Shown: positions 41,446 through 50,091, numbered from the stretch's first letter. The stretch is DNA of 64,000 bases from Roseomonas marmotae (GCF_017654485.1 NZ_CP061094.1:124001-188000), one strand, 5' to 3'. Notes: generated from the letters alone by a model not told the origin. Program-made: numbers and translations.

Positions 41446-41951
41446 TGGCCGCTCGTGACGTAAGAAAGAACATCAACCTCTTCGTCGATGGTCGCGGATA
41501 CGCAGGCCAAATCGAAGAGTTCAACCCGCCGAAGCTGACGCTCCAGACGGAGGAATTCCGTGCCGGTGGCATGGATGCCCCGATTGAGCTCACGATGGGA
41601 ATGGAGAAGCTCGAGTGCGATTTTTCGCTGGTTTCCTACGACCGCGATGTGCTCTCGCTGTTCGGCGTGGCCGAAGGCGCGCAGGTTCCCTTCGTGGCCC
41701 GCGAGGCACTCGAGAGCTTCGACGGCACGGTGACGCCTGTCGTGCACACGATGCGCGGCAAGATCCGCGAAATTGATCCGGGCACCAGCAAGGCAGGCGA
41801 CAAGCCGAGCCTCAAGGTGACTGTCGCACTCACCTACTACAAGCTCGAACACGGCGGCAAGGTCGTGCACGAGATCGACGTGGAAAACATGGTGCGCACC
41901 ATCAACGGCACGGATGCACTCGCGGCAATTCGTGGAGCAATCGGCCTGTAG
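41445..41951 (+). CDS. tail tube protein (P2 FII-like)
   Basis: 168 residues. KNINLFVDGRGYAGQIEEFNPPKLTLQTEEFRAGGMDAPIELTMGMEKLECDFSL is the FII tube signature. It forms the inner tube inside the sheath. 1-nt overlap with the sheath gene and a terminator after it. Confidence 0.93.
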   Translation: MAARDVRKNINLFVDGRGYAGQIEEFNPPKLTLQTEEFRAGGMDAPIELTMGMEKLECDFSLVSYDRDVLSLFGVAEGAQVPFVAREALESFDGTVTPVVHTMRGKIREIDPGTSKAGDKPSLKVTVALTYYKLEHGGKVVHEIDVENMVRTINGTDALAAIRGAIGL

Positions 41952-41975
41952 AATCTGGCCGTGTGCCAACCAACA

Positions 41976-42004
41976 GCCCGGCCCACACAGCCGGGCATTT
42001 TTTT
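41976..42004 (+). terminator. terminator after the tube gene
   Basis: GCCCGGC (41976-41982) and GCCGGGC (41990-41996), then seven T. Confidence 0.85.
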
Positions 42005-42018
42005 AGAAGGATCAAATC

Positions 42019-42270
42019 ATGATCGAGGGATCTGTAAGCATCGAACTGAGCCGCCCGCTCGACATCTCTGGGGCGAAGGTTTCCGTGCTCCAGATGAGGG
42101 AGCCGACCGTTGAGGATCAGCTCGTGGCTGACAAGATGGGCGGGGACAACCGGCAGACGGAAATCGTCCTGTTTGCGAACCTCTGCGGCGTCACGCCGGA
42201 CGACATCAAGCACATGAGCCTGCGCGATTACCGAAAGGTCCAGCAGGCATTCATGGGTTTTATCAACTGA
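42019..42270 (+). CDS. tail assembly chaperone E (P2 gpE/Mu gp41-like)
   Basis: 83 residues. VSIELSRPLDISGAKVSVLQMREPTVEDQLVADKM and ILFANLCGVTPDDIKHMSLRDYRKVQQAFMGFI match the E/41/14 chaperone family. The frame stops at 42270 but a heptamer G-GGT-TTT lies seven to nine codons before its end (42255-42261), for a -1 frameshift into E'. Confidence 0.88.
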   Translation: MIEGSVSIELSRPLDISGAKVSVLQMREPTVEDQLVADKMGGDNRQTEIVLFANLCGVTPDDIKHMSLRDYRKVQQAFMGFIN

Positions 42271-42398
42271 CCAGCAACGCCGTGAGGCAGGGAGCACTAG
42301 CACTTGCCTCATACACGGGCTGGTCGGCAAAAGAGATCATGAGCATGAGCACGAGCCGCTTTATCTGGTGGCTCGAAGGACTGCCGAAAAATGGCTGA
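42019..42398 (+). CDS. E+E' frameshift fusion (tail assembly chaperone)
   Basis: A -1 shift on GGGTTTT (42255-42261) continues in an open frame from 42261 to the stop at 42396-42398, giving about 126 residues. The added part reads YQLTSNAVRQGALALASYTG and then a W-x-A-K-E segment ending FIWWLEGLPKNG, which has the character of E' domains. The tape measure gene starts inside E' (42391), as in P2. The E/E+E' ratio normally controls tape measure assembly. Confidence 0.8.
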
Positions 42399-44481
42399 CA
42401 AAAAATTCTCCGCACTAGTCACGATCGGCGGCACTGTCGCCAGTTCCTTGCTGTCTTCGATCGGGCAGACGCAGGGCAAGGTGCGCGACCTCGGCGCGGA
42501 ACTGCGCGAGCTCAAAGCGCGCCAGTCAGATCTGGGGAAGGCCATGAGCCAGAACCCCGGAAGCGGCATCGAAGAAGCGACAAGGCAATACGCCGAGCTG
42601 GGGCAGCAGATCGACCGCACCCGCACCAAGATCGAGCGCCTCCGCACCGCGCAGGATCGCTTGGCGCGCGGCAAGGCCATGATGGCGAGCGGCAGCATCA
42701 TGATCGGCTCGGCGATGGCAAGCGCGGCCACCCTCGGCGCCCCAGTCATGCAGGCTGCCGAATTCGAGACGGCCATGCTCGGCGTCGCCAAGCAGGTCGA
42801 GGGCGCGAGGGACGAGAACGGCAAGCTCACCGACGTGTACTACAACATGCGCGGCGAGATCCAGAAGCTCGCGCGCGAGATCCCGACCGCCACCAACGAC
42901 ATCGCGGACATGGTCGCGGCTGGCGCCAGAATGGGCGTGGCGCGGGATGAGCTGATCGGGTTCACGCGAACCGCCGCAATGATGAGCGCCGCATTCGAGC
43001 TCCCTGCCGGGGAACTCGCGGACCAGATGGGCAAGATCGCCGGGCTGTTCAAAATCCCGATCCCTCAGATCGGGCGGCTCGCCGACACCATCAACTACCT
43101 AGACGATAACGCGATCAGCAAGGGCGGCGACATCATCGACTTCCTGACGCGCACGGGTGGCGTCGCGGGCTCGATCAAGATCACCGGGCAGCAGATGGCC
43201 GCCCTCGGTTCGACCTTGCTGACATTGGGCGAGAAGTCCAGCACGGCATCAACAGCCACGAGCGCGATGCTCCAGAAGCTCGCCGCCGCAGACAAGGGCA
43301 CCAAGAAATTCAAGCAGGCCATGAAGGACATTGGCCTCTCGGTTTCTGCGGTGCAGAAGGGGATGCAGACCGATGCGCAGGGCACGGTGCTCAAGGTGCT
43401 CGAGGCCGTCCAGAAATTGCCGAGCACCAAGCGCCTCGGCATCCTGACCGACCTCTTTGGACTGGAGCACTCCGACACCATTGCCAAGCTAGTCTCAGGC
43501 ATCGGGGAGTACCGCAAGCAGATTGAATGGGCGACCAGTGACGCCTCGCGCGGCTCGATGGAAAAGGAATTCTCCGCACTGCTCCAGACGACAAACGCGC
43601 AGTGGCAGATCACGAAGAACACGATCAGCGAGCTGTCGGTTAACATCGGCAGCGTCCTCCTGCCGACCTTGAACAGCATCCTCGGCGTGATCCGGGATGT
43701 GACGACCGCGCTTGCGTCCTTCACGAAAGAGCACCCGATCCTGACCGGCGTGGTGGCAGACTTCGCGGGCGGCGCGATCGGACTGGTGGCGGCGCTCGGC
43801 GCTGCAAAACTCGCGATCGGCGCGTGCACTTATGCTGTTGGCGGCCTGACGACCGCCATGCTCGCCAATCCTGTCGGGATGATCGTGGCGGCAGTCGTTG
43901 CGCTCGGTTTCGCCGCGTATGAGGTCTACAAGCACTGGGACACCATCAAGGCGTATCTGTCCGAGACTTGGGAAACGATCAAGAAGAACGTCGGCGCGGC
44001 ATGGGACTCGATCACGTCCGGCGTGACCGTTGTCGTGGATAAGGTCAAGGGCGCATGGGACGGCTTCAAGACGTGGTTCTCGTCCCTCTGGGACAGCATC
44101 GTCGCAAGCGTCCTCGAGAAGATCCAGCCCGTTATTGACTTCGTGCGCGATCCCATCGGCACGATCAAGACCGGAGTCGGCAACTTAGTCGGCGGCGCGG
44201 TTGACAAGCTGCGCAGCCTGCCCGGCTTCGGGAACATGCCGCCGCGCAAGCCCGCCGAGACGAGGCAGGCAGCCGCAGAGCGGAACGCCGCAGCCGTGCC
44301 AGCGCTGCCGGGACTCGCGAGCCGGTATGGCACGACCAACAACACTCAGAACATCAACGTCAACGTGCAGCAGCAGCCGGGACAGTCCGCGAGCGAGCTG
44401 GCCGACGCGATCGTGCGCCGGATGCAGAACGATCAGCGCCGACGCTCTGGGGCGCTCATGTTCGACCCGGCTGCGGGCTAG
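42391..44481 (+). CDS. tail tape measure protein (P2 T-like)
   Basis: 696 residues. Long N-terminal coiled coil (GQTQGKVRDLGAELRELKARQ), TP901 core region (EFETAMLGVAKQVEGARDENG, AARMGVARDELIGFTRTAAMM), hydrophobic segments in the centre (GVVADFAGGAIGLVAALGAAKLAIG) and a beta C-terminus (NTQNINVNVQQQPGQ). It sets tail length; by its length the tail is expected to be of medium size. Confidence 0.92.
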   Translation: MADKKFSALVTIGGTVASSLLSSIGQTQGKVRDLGAELRELKARQSDLGKAMSQNPGSGIEEATRQYAELGQQIDRTRTKIERLRTAQDRLARGKAMMASGSIMIGSAMASAATLGAPVMQAAEFETAMLGVAKQVEGARDENGKLTDVYYNMRGEIQKLAREIPTATNDIADMVAAGARMGVARDELIGFTRTAAMMSAAFELPAGELADQMGKIAGLFKIPIPQIGRLADTINYLDDNAISKGGDIIDFLTRTGGVAGSIKITGQQMAALGSTLLTLGEKSSTASTATSAMLQKLAAADKGTKKFKQAMKDIGLSVSAVQKGMQTDAQGTVLKVLEAVQKLPSTKRLGILTDLFGLEHSDTIAKLVSGIGEYRKQIEWATSDASRGSMEKEFSALLQTTNAQWQITKNTISELSVNIGSVLLPTLNSILGVIRDVTTALASFTKEHPILTGVVADFAGGAIGLVAALGAAKLAIGACTYAVGGLTTAMLANPVGMIVAAVVALGFAAYEVYKHWDTIKAYLSETWETIKKNVGAAWDSITSGVTVVVDKVKGAWDGFKTWFSSLWDSIVASVLEKIQPVIDFVRDPIGTIKTGVGNLVGGAVDKLRSLPGFGNMPPRKPAETRQAAAERNAAAVPALPGLASRYGTTNNTQNINVNVQQQPGQSASELADAIVRRMQNDQRRRSGALMFDPAAG

Positions 44482-44490
44482 GAGGTTTTT

Positions 44491-45426
44491 ATGCTTGAAT
44501 ACATCTTCGGGCGGCCTGTGATGATGCAGCTCGGCCCGTTCCAGTTCGGCATCTCGACCGCCGCGTACCAAGAGCTCACGCGCTCGACCGAGTGGCGCTG
44601 GGCGTCGCAGGATCGCTACCTGAGCACGCCTGTCAACCAGTACACGGGCAAGGGCGCGGACACGATGACGCTGCCGGGCGTGATCTATCCCGAGTATCGC
44701 GGAGGCTTCGGGCAGGTGGACGCGATGCGCGACGCAGCCGAGAAGCACGAGCCGCTCACGCTCATCGCAGGGGACGGCTCTGCTCTGGGGCAGTGGATCA
44801 TCACGCGCGTGGAGGAGAAGCAATCGACCTTCGCAAGCGAGGGCAAGCCGCGCCGGATCGAGTTCACGCTCAACCTGCGACACTGCGAGGAGTCCAGGCA
44901 GAAGGCATCCGCGCTCGACGCTGTTGCAAGTGCCGCGTCCGGATCTGTCTCGATCCCGAGCCAGGCGACCGGGGCCGTGGCGCAGGTGAAGGGGCTCGCG
45001 TCCTCTGTGTCGTCCGCAGTGAAGTCCGTGACCGGCACGCTCCAGAGTGCGGCCAGCACGGCGCAGACGGCCCTCGCGCCCTATGTCGCGATCGCCAAGG
45101 ATGTGCAGGGCGGGATCACTCGCGCGGTCGAGGTCGCTGCGGACATGAAGGCCGAGGCGAACCGGGCGCTCGCGGTGATGGGCGTCCGGCCACTCGAGGC
45201 GACCGCGCTCAGCTCCGCGCGGGCGATGGTGAACAGGGCAGGGACGTGCCTCACGCGCGTGAACAGCGCGAGCACCCTGCTGCGTGGCGCGGCTGACCGT
45301 CTGGGGCAGGACGCTCCGGCGCAGGCCGTGGCAGCCGTCCAGAAGGCCGAGGCGGCAGTGCAAAAGGTCGGCGCAATCTGCCGCGAGACTTACGCAAAGG
45401 CGACCAAGATCACGGAGGCATCATGA
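44491..45426 (+). CDS. tail protein U with long C-terminal extension
   Basis: 311 residues. The first 130 (MMQLGPFQFGISTAAYQELTRSTEWRWASQDRY, IIYPEYRGGFGQ-like segment VIYPEYRGGFGQ) match GpU of P2. The remaining 180 residues are an Ala/Val/Ser-rich helical region not found in P2 gpU, which is about 160 long. The extension may act in tail end or chaperoning. Confidence 0.82.
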   Translation: MLEYIFGRPVMMQLGPFQFGISTAAYQELTRSTEWRWASQDRYLSTPVNQYTGKGADTMTLPGVIYPEYRGGFGQVDAMRDAAEKHEPLTLIAGDGSALGQWIITRVEEKQSTFASEGKPRRIEFTLNLRHCEESRQKASALDAVASAASGSVSIPSQATGAVAQVKGLASSVSSAVKSVTGTLQSAASTAQTALAPYVAIAKDVQGGITRAVEVAADMKAEANRALAVMGVRPLEATALSSARAMVNRAGTCLTRVNSASTLLRGAADRLGQDAPAQAVAAVQKAEAAVQKVGAICRETYAKATKITEAS

Positions 45427-45635
45427 GCACGATCTACAAGACGAAAGAGGGGGACGTTCTCGATGCGGTGGCTTTTAAGTTTTATGGCTCGACTGATCAC
45501 CGGGTGGTCGAGCAGATTCTCGAAGCAAACAGGGGGCTCGCGGACTACGGCGAAGAGCTCCCGGCTGGCCTTGAAGTCGTGCTGCCCGAAATCGAGACGC
45601 CCGCGCAGAAGGAAGGGGTGCGCTTATGGTCGTAA
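45423..45635 (+). CDS. tail protein X (P2 gpX-like, LysM)
   Basis: 70 residues. IYKTKEGDVLDAVAFKFYGSTDHRVVEQILEANRGLADYGEELPAGLEVVLP is the compact LysM-like X protein. Overlaps U by 4 nt and D by 10 nt. Confidence 0.9.
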   Translation: MSTIYKTKEGDVLDAVAFKFYGSTDHRVVEQILEANRGLADYGEELPAGLEVVLPEIETPAQKEGVRLWS

Positions 45636-46657
45636 ATGACTTTCGGCTGATCGCCAACAGCGCGGACATCACCGCGATCATTCGCGAGCGCCTGGTGTCC
45701 CTCCGGTGCTCGGACTCTGCCGGGTTCGATAGTGACTCCATTGAGATCGTCCTCGCAGACCACGACCCCGATCATCCGATCGAACTGCCGCCTACTGGCG
45801 CGGAGCTGGAGCTCTTCCTCGGGACAGGCTCCACGGCGCAACGGATGGGCCTGTACGTTGTCGATGAGGTCGAGCTGGCAGGATGGCCCGGCACTCTCAC
45901 GATCCGGGCCAAGGCGGCCCCATTTGAGGAATCTAAGCAGGGCAAGAGCCAGCTCCAGACGCAGAAGACCCGCACGTGGACGGCTGGCACGAAACTCGTG
46001 GATGTGGTGCGCAAGATCGCCGCAGAGCACAGCCTAACGCCTGTCATCGCGTCCTCGCTCAACAAGATCACGCTGCCGATGATGGCTCAGACCGATGAGT
46101 CTGATATCTCGTTCCTCACGCGCGTGGCCCGCCGATACGATGCTGTGTGCAAGCCTGCGGACGGCAAGCTGATCCTGACCCGCCACGGCGAGGGCAAGAC
46201 CGCATCGGGCGCCGAGATCCCGGCAGTGACGATCCGGGCGCAGGACGTGACCACATTCTCCTGCACGACCTCGAGGCGCGAGGACTCCGGCACGGTGGTG
46301 GCCTACTGGCACGAGACGAAGGCAGGCAAGCGCAACGAGGTTAAGGTCGGCTCGGGCGAGCCAGTGAAGCGCCTGAAGATGTACTTTCCGTCCCAGCAGA
46401 CGGCCCTCGATGCCGCGACCTCAGAGCTGCGCCGCCGGGAGCGCGGGGGCACTCGTTTGTCCATCCGGATGCCCGGCAATCCGGCGGTGTTCGCCGAGGC
46501 CCCCATCGCCCTCGAGGGCTTCCGGGACGGTGTGGATGAGCGCTGGATCTGCTCGCGAGTGGAGCACACGCTCGACGCTGGCGGGTTCGTCACCAGCATC
46601 GAGGCAGAGCAGCCGAACGCCGAGGACGCGCCGAACGTAGAAACCGCAGTCACATAG
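45626..46657 (+). CDS. tail hub protein D (P2 gpD-like)
   Basis: 343 residues. DFRLIANSADITAIIRERLVSLRCSDSAGFDSDSIEIVLAD and the phage late control D-type core (DESDISFLTRVARRYDAVCKPADGKLIL) followed by YWHETKAGKRNEVKVG and TSELRRRERGGTRLSIRMPG. It forms the central hub of the baseplate. Last gene of the prophage, ending 108 nt before attR. Confidence 0.92.
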   Translation: MVVNDFRLIANSADITAIIRERLVSLRCSDSAGFDSDSIEIVLADHDPDHPIELPPTGAELELFLGTGSTAQRMGLYVVDEVELAGWPGTLTIRAKAAPFEESKQGKSQLQTQKTRTWTAGTKLVDVVRKIAAEHSLTPVIASSLNKITLPMMAQTDESDISFLTRVARRYDAVCKPADGKLILTRHGEGKTASGAEIPAVTIRAQDVTTFSCTTSRREDSGTVVAYWHETKAGKRNEVKVGSGEPVKRLKMYFPSQQTALDAATSELRRRERGGTRLSIRMPGNPAVFAEAPIALEGFRDGVDERWICSRVEHTLDAGGFVTSIEAEQPNAEDAPNVETAVT

Positions 46658-46696
46658 CAGTCACAAAAAGCCAGCACCACGAAAGTGCAACGAAAA

Positions 46697-46738
46697 ATCC
46701 CCCGCAAGCTACTGGAATCGCGGGGGGTTTTCGTTTTC
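46697..46738 (+). terminator. terminator at the right end of the prophage
   Basis: CCCCCGC (46699-46705) pairs with GCGGGGG (46720-46726), then TTTTCGTTTT. It insulates the host DNA, including the plasmid rep region, from phage late transcription. Confidence 0.85.
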
Positions 46739-46765
46739 GGTGGAGACATGCGCAAAGAGCGCTGG

Positions 46766-46775
46766 TGATGCGCCC
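46766..46775. other. attR: attR core
   Basis: Second copy of TGATGCGCCC, at the point where the SDR frame diverges into phage sequence. Confidence 0.8.
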
Positions 46776-47165
46776 CCAGCGCCGCTCCGCCATGCCCCCC
46801 CAGGCGAGGCGGGAGAGGCGGATGGCGGCGAAGAGCTTCAGGTCGAGGTCCTGCTGCCACATCGTGTCGGTGACGGAGGGGAAGGGGGCGCGCTGGCTGG
46901 TGCCGGCGTTGTTGACCAGGATGTCGATCCGCCCGAGCGCCGCGCCGGCCTCGCGGAAGGCGGCCTCGCAGCCCTCGGCGGTCGCGATATCGGCCTGGAC
47001 CGGCACGGCCCCGGTGGCCGAGGCCGCCTGGCGCAGGGCGGCCTCCCCCCGCGCCACGATGGCGACCCTGGCGCCGGCCTCGGTGAAGGCGCGCGCCATG
47101 GCGAGGCCGAGGCCTTTGGAGCCGCCGGTGATCAGGGCGGTGCGGTTCTCGAGGGAAAGCTGCAT
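46766..47165 (-). pseudogene. SDR-family oxidoreductase, 5' half, interrupted by the prophage
   Basis: Start at 47165 with AAGGA upstream. MQLSLENRTALITGGSKGLGLAMARAFTEAG holds the TGxxxGxG cofactor motif; RIDILVNNAGTSQ follows. The frame runs into prophage DNA after GRI and ends at 46650, adding about 39 foreign residues. The missing C-terminal half is at 7915-8289. Its first codon lies 40 bp from the first iteron of the rep region. Confidence 0.87.
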
Positions 47166-47204
47166 GGGTTGTCCTTCGGGGCTGGAGAATGATGCGGCCG
47201 GCCC

Positions 47205-47335
47205 CCGGTAAAGATCAGTGCCATGCCGGGCTGGCGACACTGATCTTTACCGGGATCGGCGGCCAGCGCCCGCCCGGGCGCCGGCTGATCTTTATCGGGT
47301 GTGCGGGTCTGGCCGCCCTGGCTGATCTTTGTCGG
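47205..47335. repeat. iterons on the 3' side of repA
   Basis: Four boxes of CCGGTAAAGATCAG type: 47205-47218 on the plus strand, and inverted at 47240-47253, 47285-47298 and 47322-47335. The first two form a facing pair. The third and fourth overlap the end of the repA frame. Confidence 0.75.
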
Positions 47336-48371
47336 GGCCGCCGGCCGCCAGGCGCGGCGCGCCCTTCACGCCGCCCGCCGCGTGCAGGCGTGGCGCGACA
47401 GGCGGGCGGGAGGGCTTGAGGACGAGGCCGTTCGGCCCCTCCGTGACCTGCGCCTCGGGGTAGACGCCCATGGCCAGTTGCAGCACACCCCGAAAATGGG
47501 CGCGGAAATGGTCCTGGCGGGCCACCGCGCGCCCGAACTGCTGGTGCAGCGCGCGCCAGGAGACAGGCGTGTCCTCCTTCAGCGCGTGAAGCCGGTAGGC
47601 CAGCCAGCAATAGACATCCAGCGCCATGCTGTTATTGGCGATCTGCCGGACTGCCGCTTCCTCGACCGGCACGGGATGCGTCCGCAGCTGGTCGTAGAAG
47701 CTCTGGGACAGCGTCGCGGTCTCGATGAACAGCGATCCCTGGCCATTCGGCGCCTCATCCTCGGCATCCACGAACATGGAGGTGTCGAGGATATTCTGGT
47801 TCACCAGCCCGGTGCGGCCGCCCTGGCGGATCTGGAAGGACATGCGGCAGCGGGAAATGCGCTCCGCCTGGTCCCGCACCACCTGCATCGCCTTGCCGCC
47901 GATCGGGATTTCCAGCCGCCGCAGCCAGGCATGCAGCGTCCGCCCCAGCTCCACCTCCCGGCTGCTCGTCCGCAGGGCCTCGGATTGCAGGTAGAGCAGG
48001 ATCAGCCGCGCGCGCGAGCCATAGGGGACGCCCACCGGCACCGGCAGGCCGTCGGCCGAGGGACGGTGTCCCGGGGAGACGACCAGCGTCACCCGGTCCG
48101 TCTGCACCTGCCAGGCCTGTTCATCGGGCAGCCGGCGGTGGGGCAGGGCGCTTTGTGCCCAGCCGCTGTAGAGATAGCCGATCTCGGTATCCTCGGAGGC
48201 CAGGTATCCGGCTGCGGCTTCCACCACGTCGCGCGGCAATTCGCTGCGGAGTGCGGCTTCCTTGCCATGCTCCCGGATGAGACGATGAACTTCGCCCATA
48301 GCAGCCCGCCTGTCCTGTGCGGCCGCCGGTTCCGCGACCTGTTCCGGAACCTGCCCGATTGGCGGCGCCAT
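47292..48371 (-). CDS. repA: plasmid replication initiator, RepA_C family
   Basis: 359 residues from the ATG at 48371 (an internal start at the MGEVHRLIREHG position is also possible). DVVEAAAGYLASEDTEIGYLYSGWAQSALPHRRLPDEQ, VGVPYGSRARLILLYLQSEALRTSSREVELG, MVQ-like segment MQVVRDQAERISRC, and YCWLAYRLHALKED with WRALHQQFG are the plasmid-encoded RepA family pattern of Acetobacteraceae and relatives. It is flanked on both sides by iteron-like boxes it is expected to bind. The end (DPHTR) reads through iterons. Confidence 0.85.
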   Translation of the reverse strand: MAPPIGQVPEQVAEPAAAQDRRAAMGEVHRLIREHGKEAALRSELPRDVVEAAAGYLASEDTEIGYLYSGWAQSALPHRRLPDEQAWQVQTDRVTLVVSPGHRPSADGLPVPVGVPYGSRARLILLYLQSEALRTSSREVELGRTLHAWLRRLEIPIGGKAMQVVRDQAERISRCRMSFQIRQGGRTGLVNQNILDTSMFVDAEDEAPNGQGSLFIETATLSQSFYDQLRTHPVPVEEAAVRQIANNSMALDVYCWLAYRLHALKEDTPVSWRALHQQFGRAVARQDHFRAHFRGVLQLAMGVYPEAQVTEGPNGLVLKPSRPPVAPRLHAAGGVKGAPRLAAGGPDKDQPGRPDPHTR

Positions 48372-48377
48372 CGCAGC

Positions 48378-48678
48378 CTGATCTCTGTCGGGCCTTGCTA
48401 GAAGGCTATTAGCATCTTGATACTATGACCCCGGCAAAGATCAGGGGAATATCATTAACCCGCTGATTTCATTTACCGTCCCCCTCCCGCCATTCTCCGG
48501 AAGAGATCAGCCGCCTCCCGGTAAAGATCAGCCTCCCTGTGGATGGGGGCAGGACCGGGAGCGGCGGCGGCGCTTGCCGGGACTCGGCGGCACCGGCGGC
48601 AACCGCATCCCGACAAAGATCAGCGCCGCCGGGAGGGCGCAGGCGATATCCGCGCCTTCGCCAACCGGAACAGGTCAG
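48378..48678. repeat. iterons on the 5' side of repA, candidate oriV
   Basis: Boxes at 48378-48391 (inverted, CTGATCTCTGTCGG), 48431-48444, 48497-48510, 48518-48531, 48610-48623 and a weaker one at 48665-48678, the last five on the plus strand. An AT-richer stretch (48400-48480) lies beside the boxes. This is the likely origin and repA control region. Confidence 0.75.
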
Positions 48679-49026
48679 CCATCGCGGCACCTCCAGCCAC
48701 CATCGGTCCAGCGGGATCAAGGCGCGGACAACGGCCCAGGCACCCTGAGCCAGAGGCCGTTATGAACCTGCGGCCTGCCTGAGCATGATGCATGCGAAGG
48801 CGACGACCCAGGCCGGCAAGAGTGCTGCCGTAACGCATTGGGGCACCCATGTCGGAAAAGGCACGACCAGCGCCCGTTCGCCGCCGGAAATGCCAGAAGG
48901 GCAGGGCTTGCAGGCACTCATGGCCCGCAGCCCGATCGTTGCCAGCTGAGAGGTCCGTAACAACCTCCGGCCTGCAGAACCTTGAACTGACGCTTGCGCG
49001 TGAGCGCTGCCGAAGCGGGCAAGACC
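48679..49026. other. gap without a supported gene
   Basis: A 348-bp stretch between the iterons and the FUSC gene. A minus-strand frame (48760-48963) has one hydrophobic segment but no start signal or neighbour support. The AGGCCG/CGGCCT inverted repeat near 48750-48776 could be a terminator or IS scar. Confidence 0.4.
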
Positions 49027-50091
49027 TCAGGACAAGGCCCAACGCAGGATCCGCTGCGCGGCAGCATTCACATAGAGGGCGCCGACCGAGATTGCGCAGC
49101 CTATGGAAATGTCAATCAGGCGGTCTGCCGGGGCGTGCGAAGGATGGCCTGAGAGATGAGCAACCAACTGCAGCAGCAAGACGATGAAGACAGCCATGGC
49201 GGCGAAACCGAGCGAACCTCTTCGCTGCTGCACCGGCCAGCGGATGATCGCGGCAACCGTCATTCCAAAGAAAAGGGCGGAAGGTGATTCAAAGAGCGCT
49301 CCATAGATCCAGGCCACAGCCACGCCGAGCAGCGTCCCGGTGAACAGGTTCCTCGCCGTTCGCCGGCTTGCCTCTGCATCAGCGTGAAGGACAAGGATCA
49401 CGGCAAGGATAGACCAGTTGAGGTGCTCGAGCCCCAGCGATCTTGCGAGGAGGTAGGACCCGGCGACCGTAAGCCCGGTAATGGAAGCGAACACCAGGCG
49501 CTCTGCCTGCTTCTCTCTCAGGGCGGCGGTGATTTGCTCGAGCTTCGGGCCAGCCGCGGGGCGCCATATTCCTGTTGCGGCATCCCAGGACACCGAAAGC
49601 ACCCAGCCAAAGAGCGCGCATCCGCCGACCACGGTTATGTCGAACATATGCACAGGGGAATAGAGAGCGGCGATGGTGACGGCCAAGCAAAGGAAACGCG
49701 AGGCCGTGGCGACGCTGGGGTGAATCCCTTCGCCAATACCATACAACATGGCGGTGCCGCCGAGCGCGAGGGCCGTCAGCTCCGGGCTTCCATTCGCCAG
49801 CGTGCCGATGCCGGCGCCCGCGAGCACTATGAGGGCGGAAGCAATGAAGTTCGGCACGCGTTCAAGCGCTGTGCCCCCGGTGTCAAGCATGTAGCTCAGA
49901 ATGCAGGTTAGAATGGCATAGGCGATCCAGCCACTGGCCCCGAGCGTGAGCCCTACGACAATGGGCGCCATCAGAGCGAGGGTAAAGCGGACAGACCTTC
50001 CGAGCATGCCGTCTCCATGCCAGAACGTCAGCGGCGGGTCGGGCGGAAGCGATGTCGTCCCTGTTTGCTTCTCGCTCAGAACAGCCTCCAC
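49027..50091 (-). CDS. FUSC-family inner-membrane protein
   Basis: 354 residues, about ten helices in two halves: LALMAPIVVGLTLGASGWIAYAIL, FIASALIVLAGAGIGTLANG in the first; LNWSILAVILVLHADAEASRRTARNLFTGTLLGVAVAWI, GFAAMAVFIVLLLQLVAH in the second. The R-x-x-x-x-x-GTLLG motif is typical of FUSC/aromatic acid efflux proteins. Starts with GTG at 50091. No partner membrane fusion protein is adjacent, so the substrate is unknown. Confidence 0.75.
   Translation of the reverse strand: MEAVLSEKQTGTTSLPPDPPLTFWHGDGMLGRSVRFTLALMAPIVVGLTLGASGWIAYAILTCILSYMLDTGGTALERVPNFIASALIVLAGAGIGTLANGSPELTALALGGTAMLYGIGEGIHPSVATASRFLCLAVTIAALYSPVHMFDITVVGGCALFGWVLSVSWDAATGIWRPAAGPKLEQITAALREKQAERLVFASITGLTVAGSYLLARSLGLEHLNWSILAVILVLHADAEASRRTARNLFTGTLLGVAVAWIYGALFESPSALFFGMTVAAIIRWPVQQRRGSLGFAAMAVFIVLLLQLVAHLSGHPSHAPADRLIDISIGCAISVGALYVNAAAQRILRWALS

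Larger units (their letters stand above)
8290..46765. mobile_element. temperate phage (prophage), about 38.5 kb
   Basis: Flanked by the 10-bp att cores and holding a full set of integration, recombination, replication, regulation, lysis, packaging, head and tail genes. Terminase and portal are lambda-like, capsid and protease are HK97-like, and the tail is P2-like (contractile: sheath, tube, E/E', T, U, X, D and V, W, J, I). Codon use and base composition are clearly less GC-rich than the flanking host genes. Apart from the methyltransferase split at a G9 tract, no essential gene looks broken. No CI-like repressor with a peptidase domain was recognised. It may be inducible. Confidence 0.92.

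Noticed and set aside
48760..48963. 67-codon minus-strand frame with one hydrophobic segment
   Set aside because: No ribosome site, no family resemblance and no operon context; could be a gene scrap.
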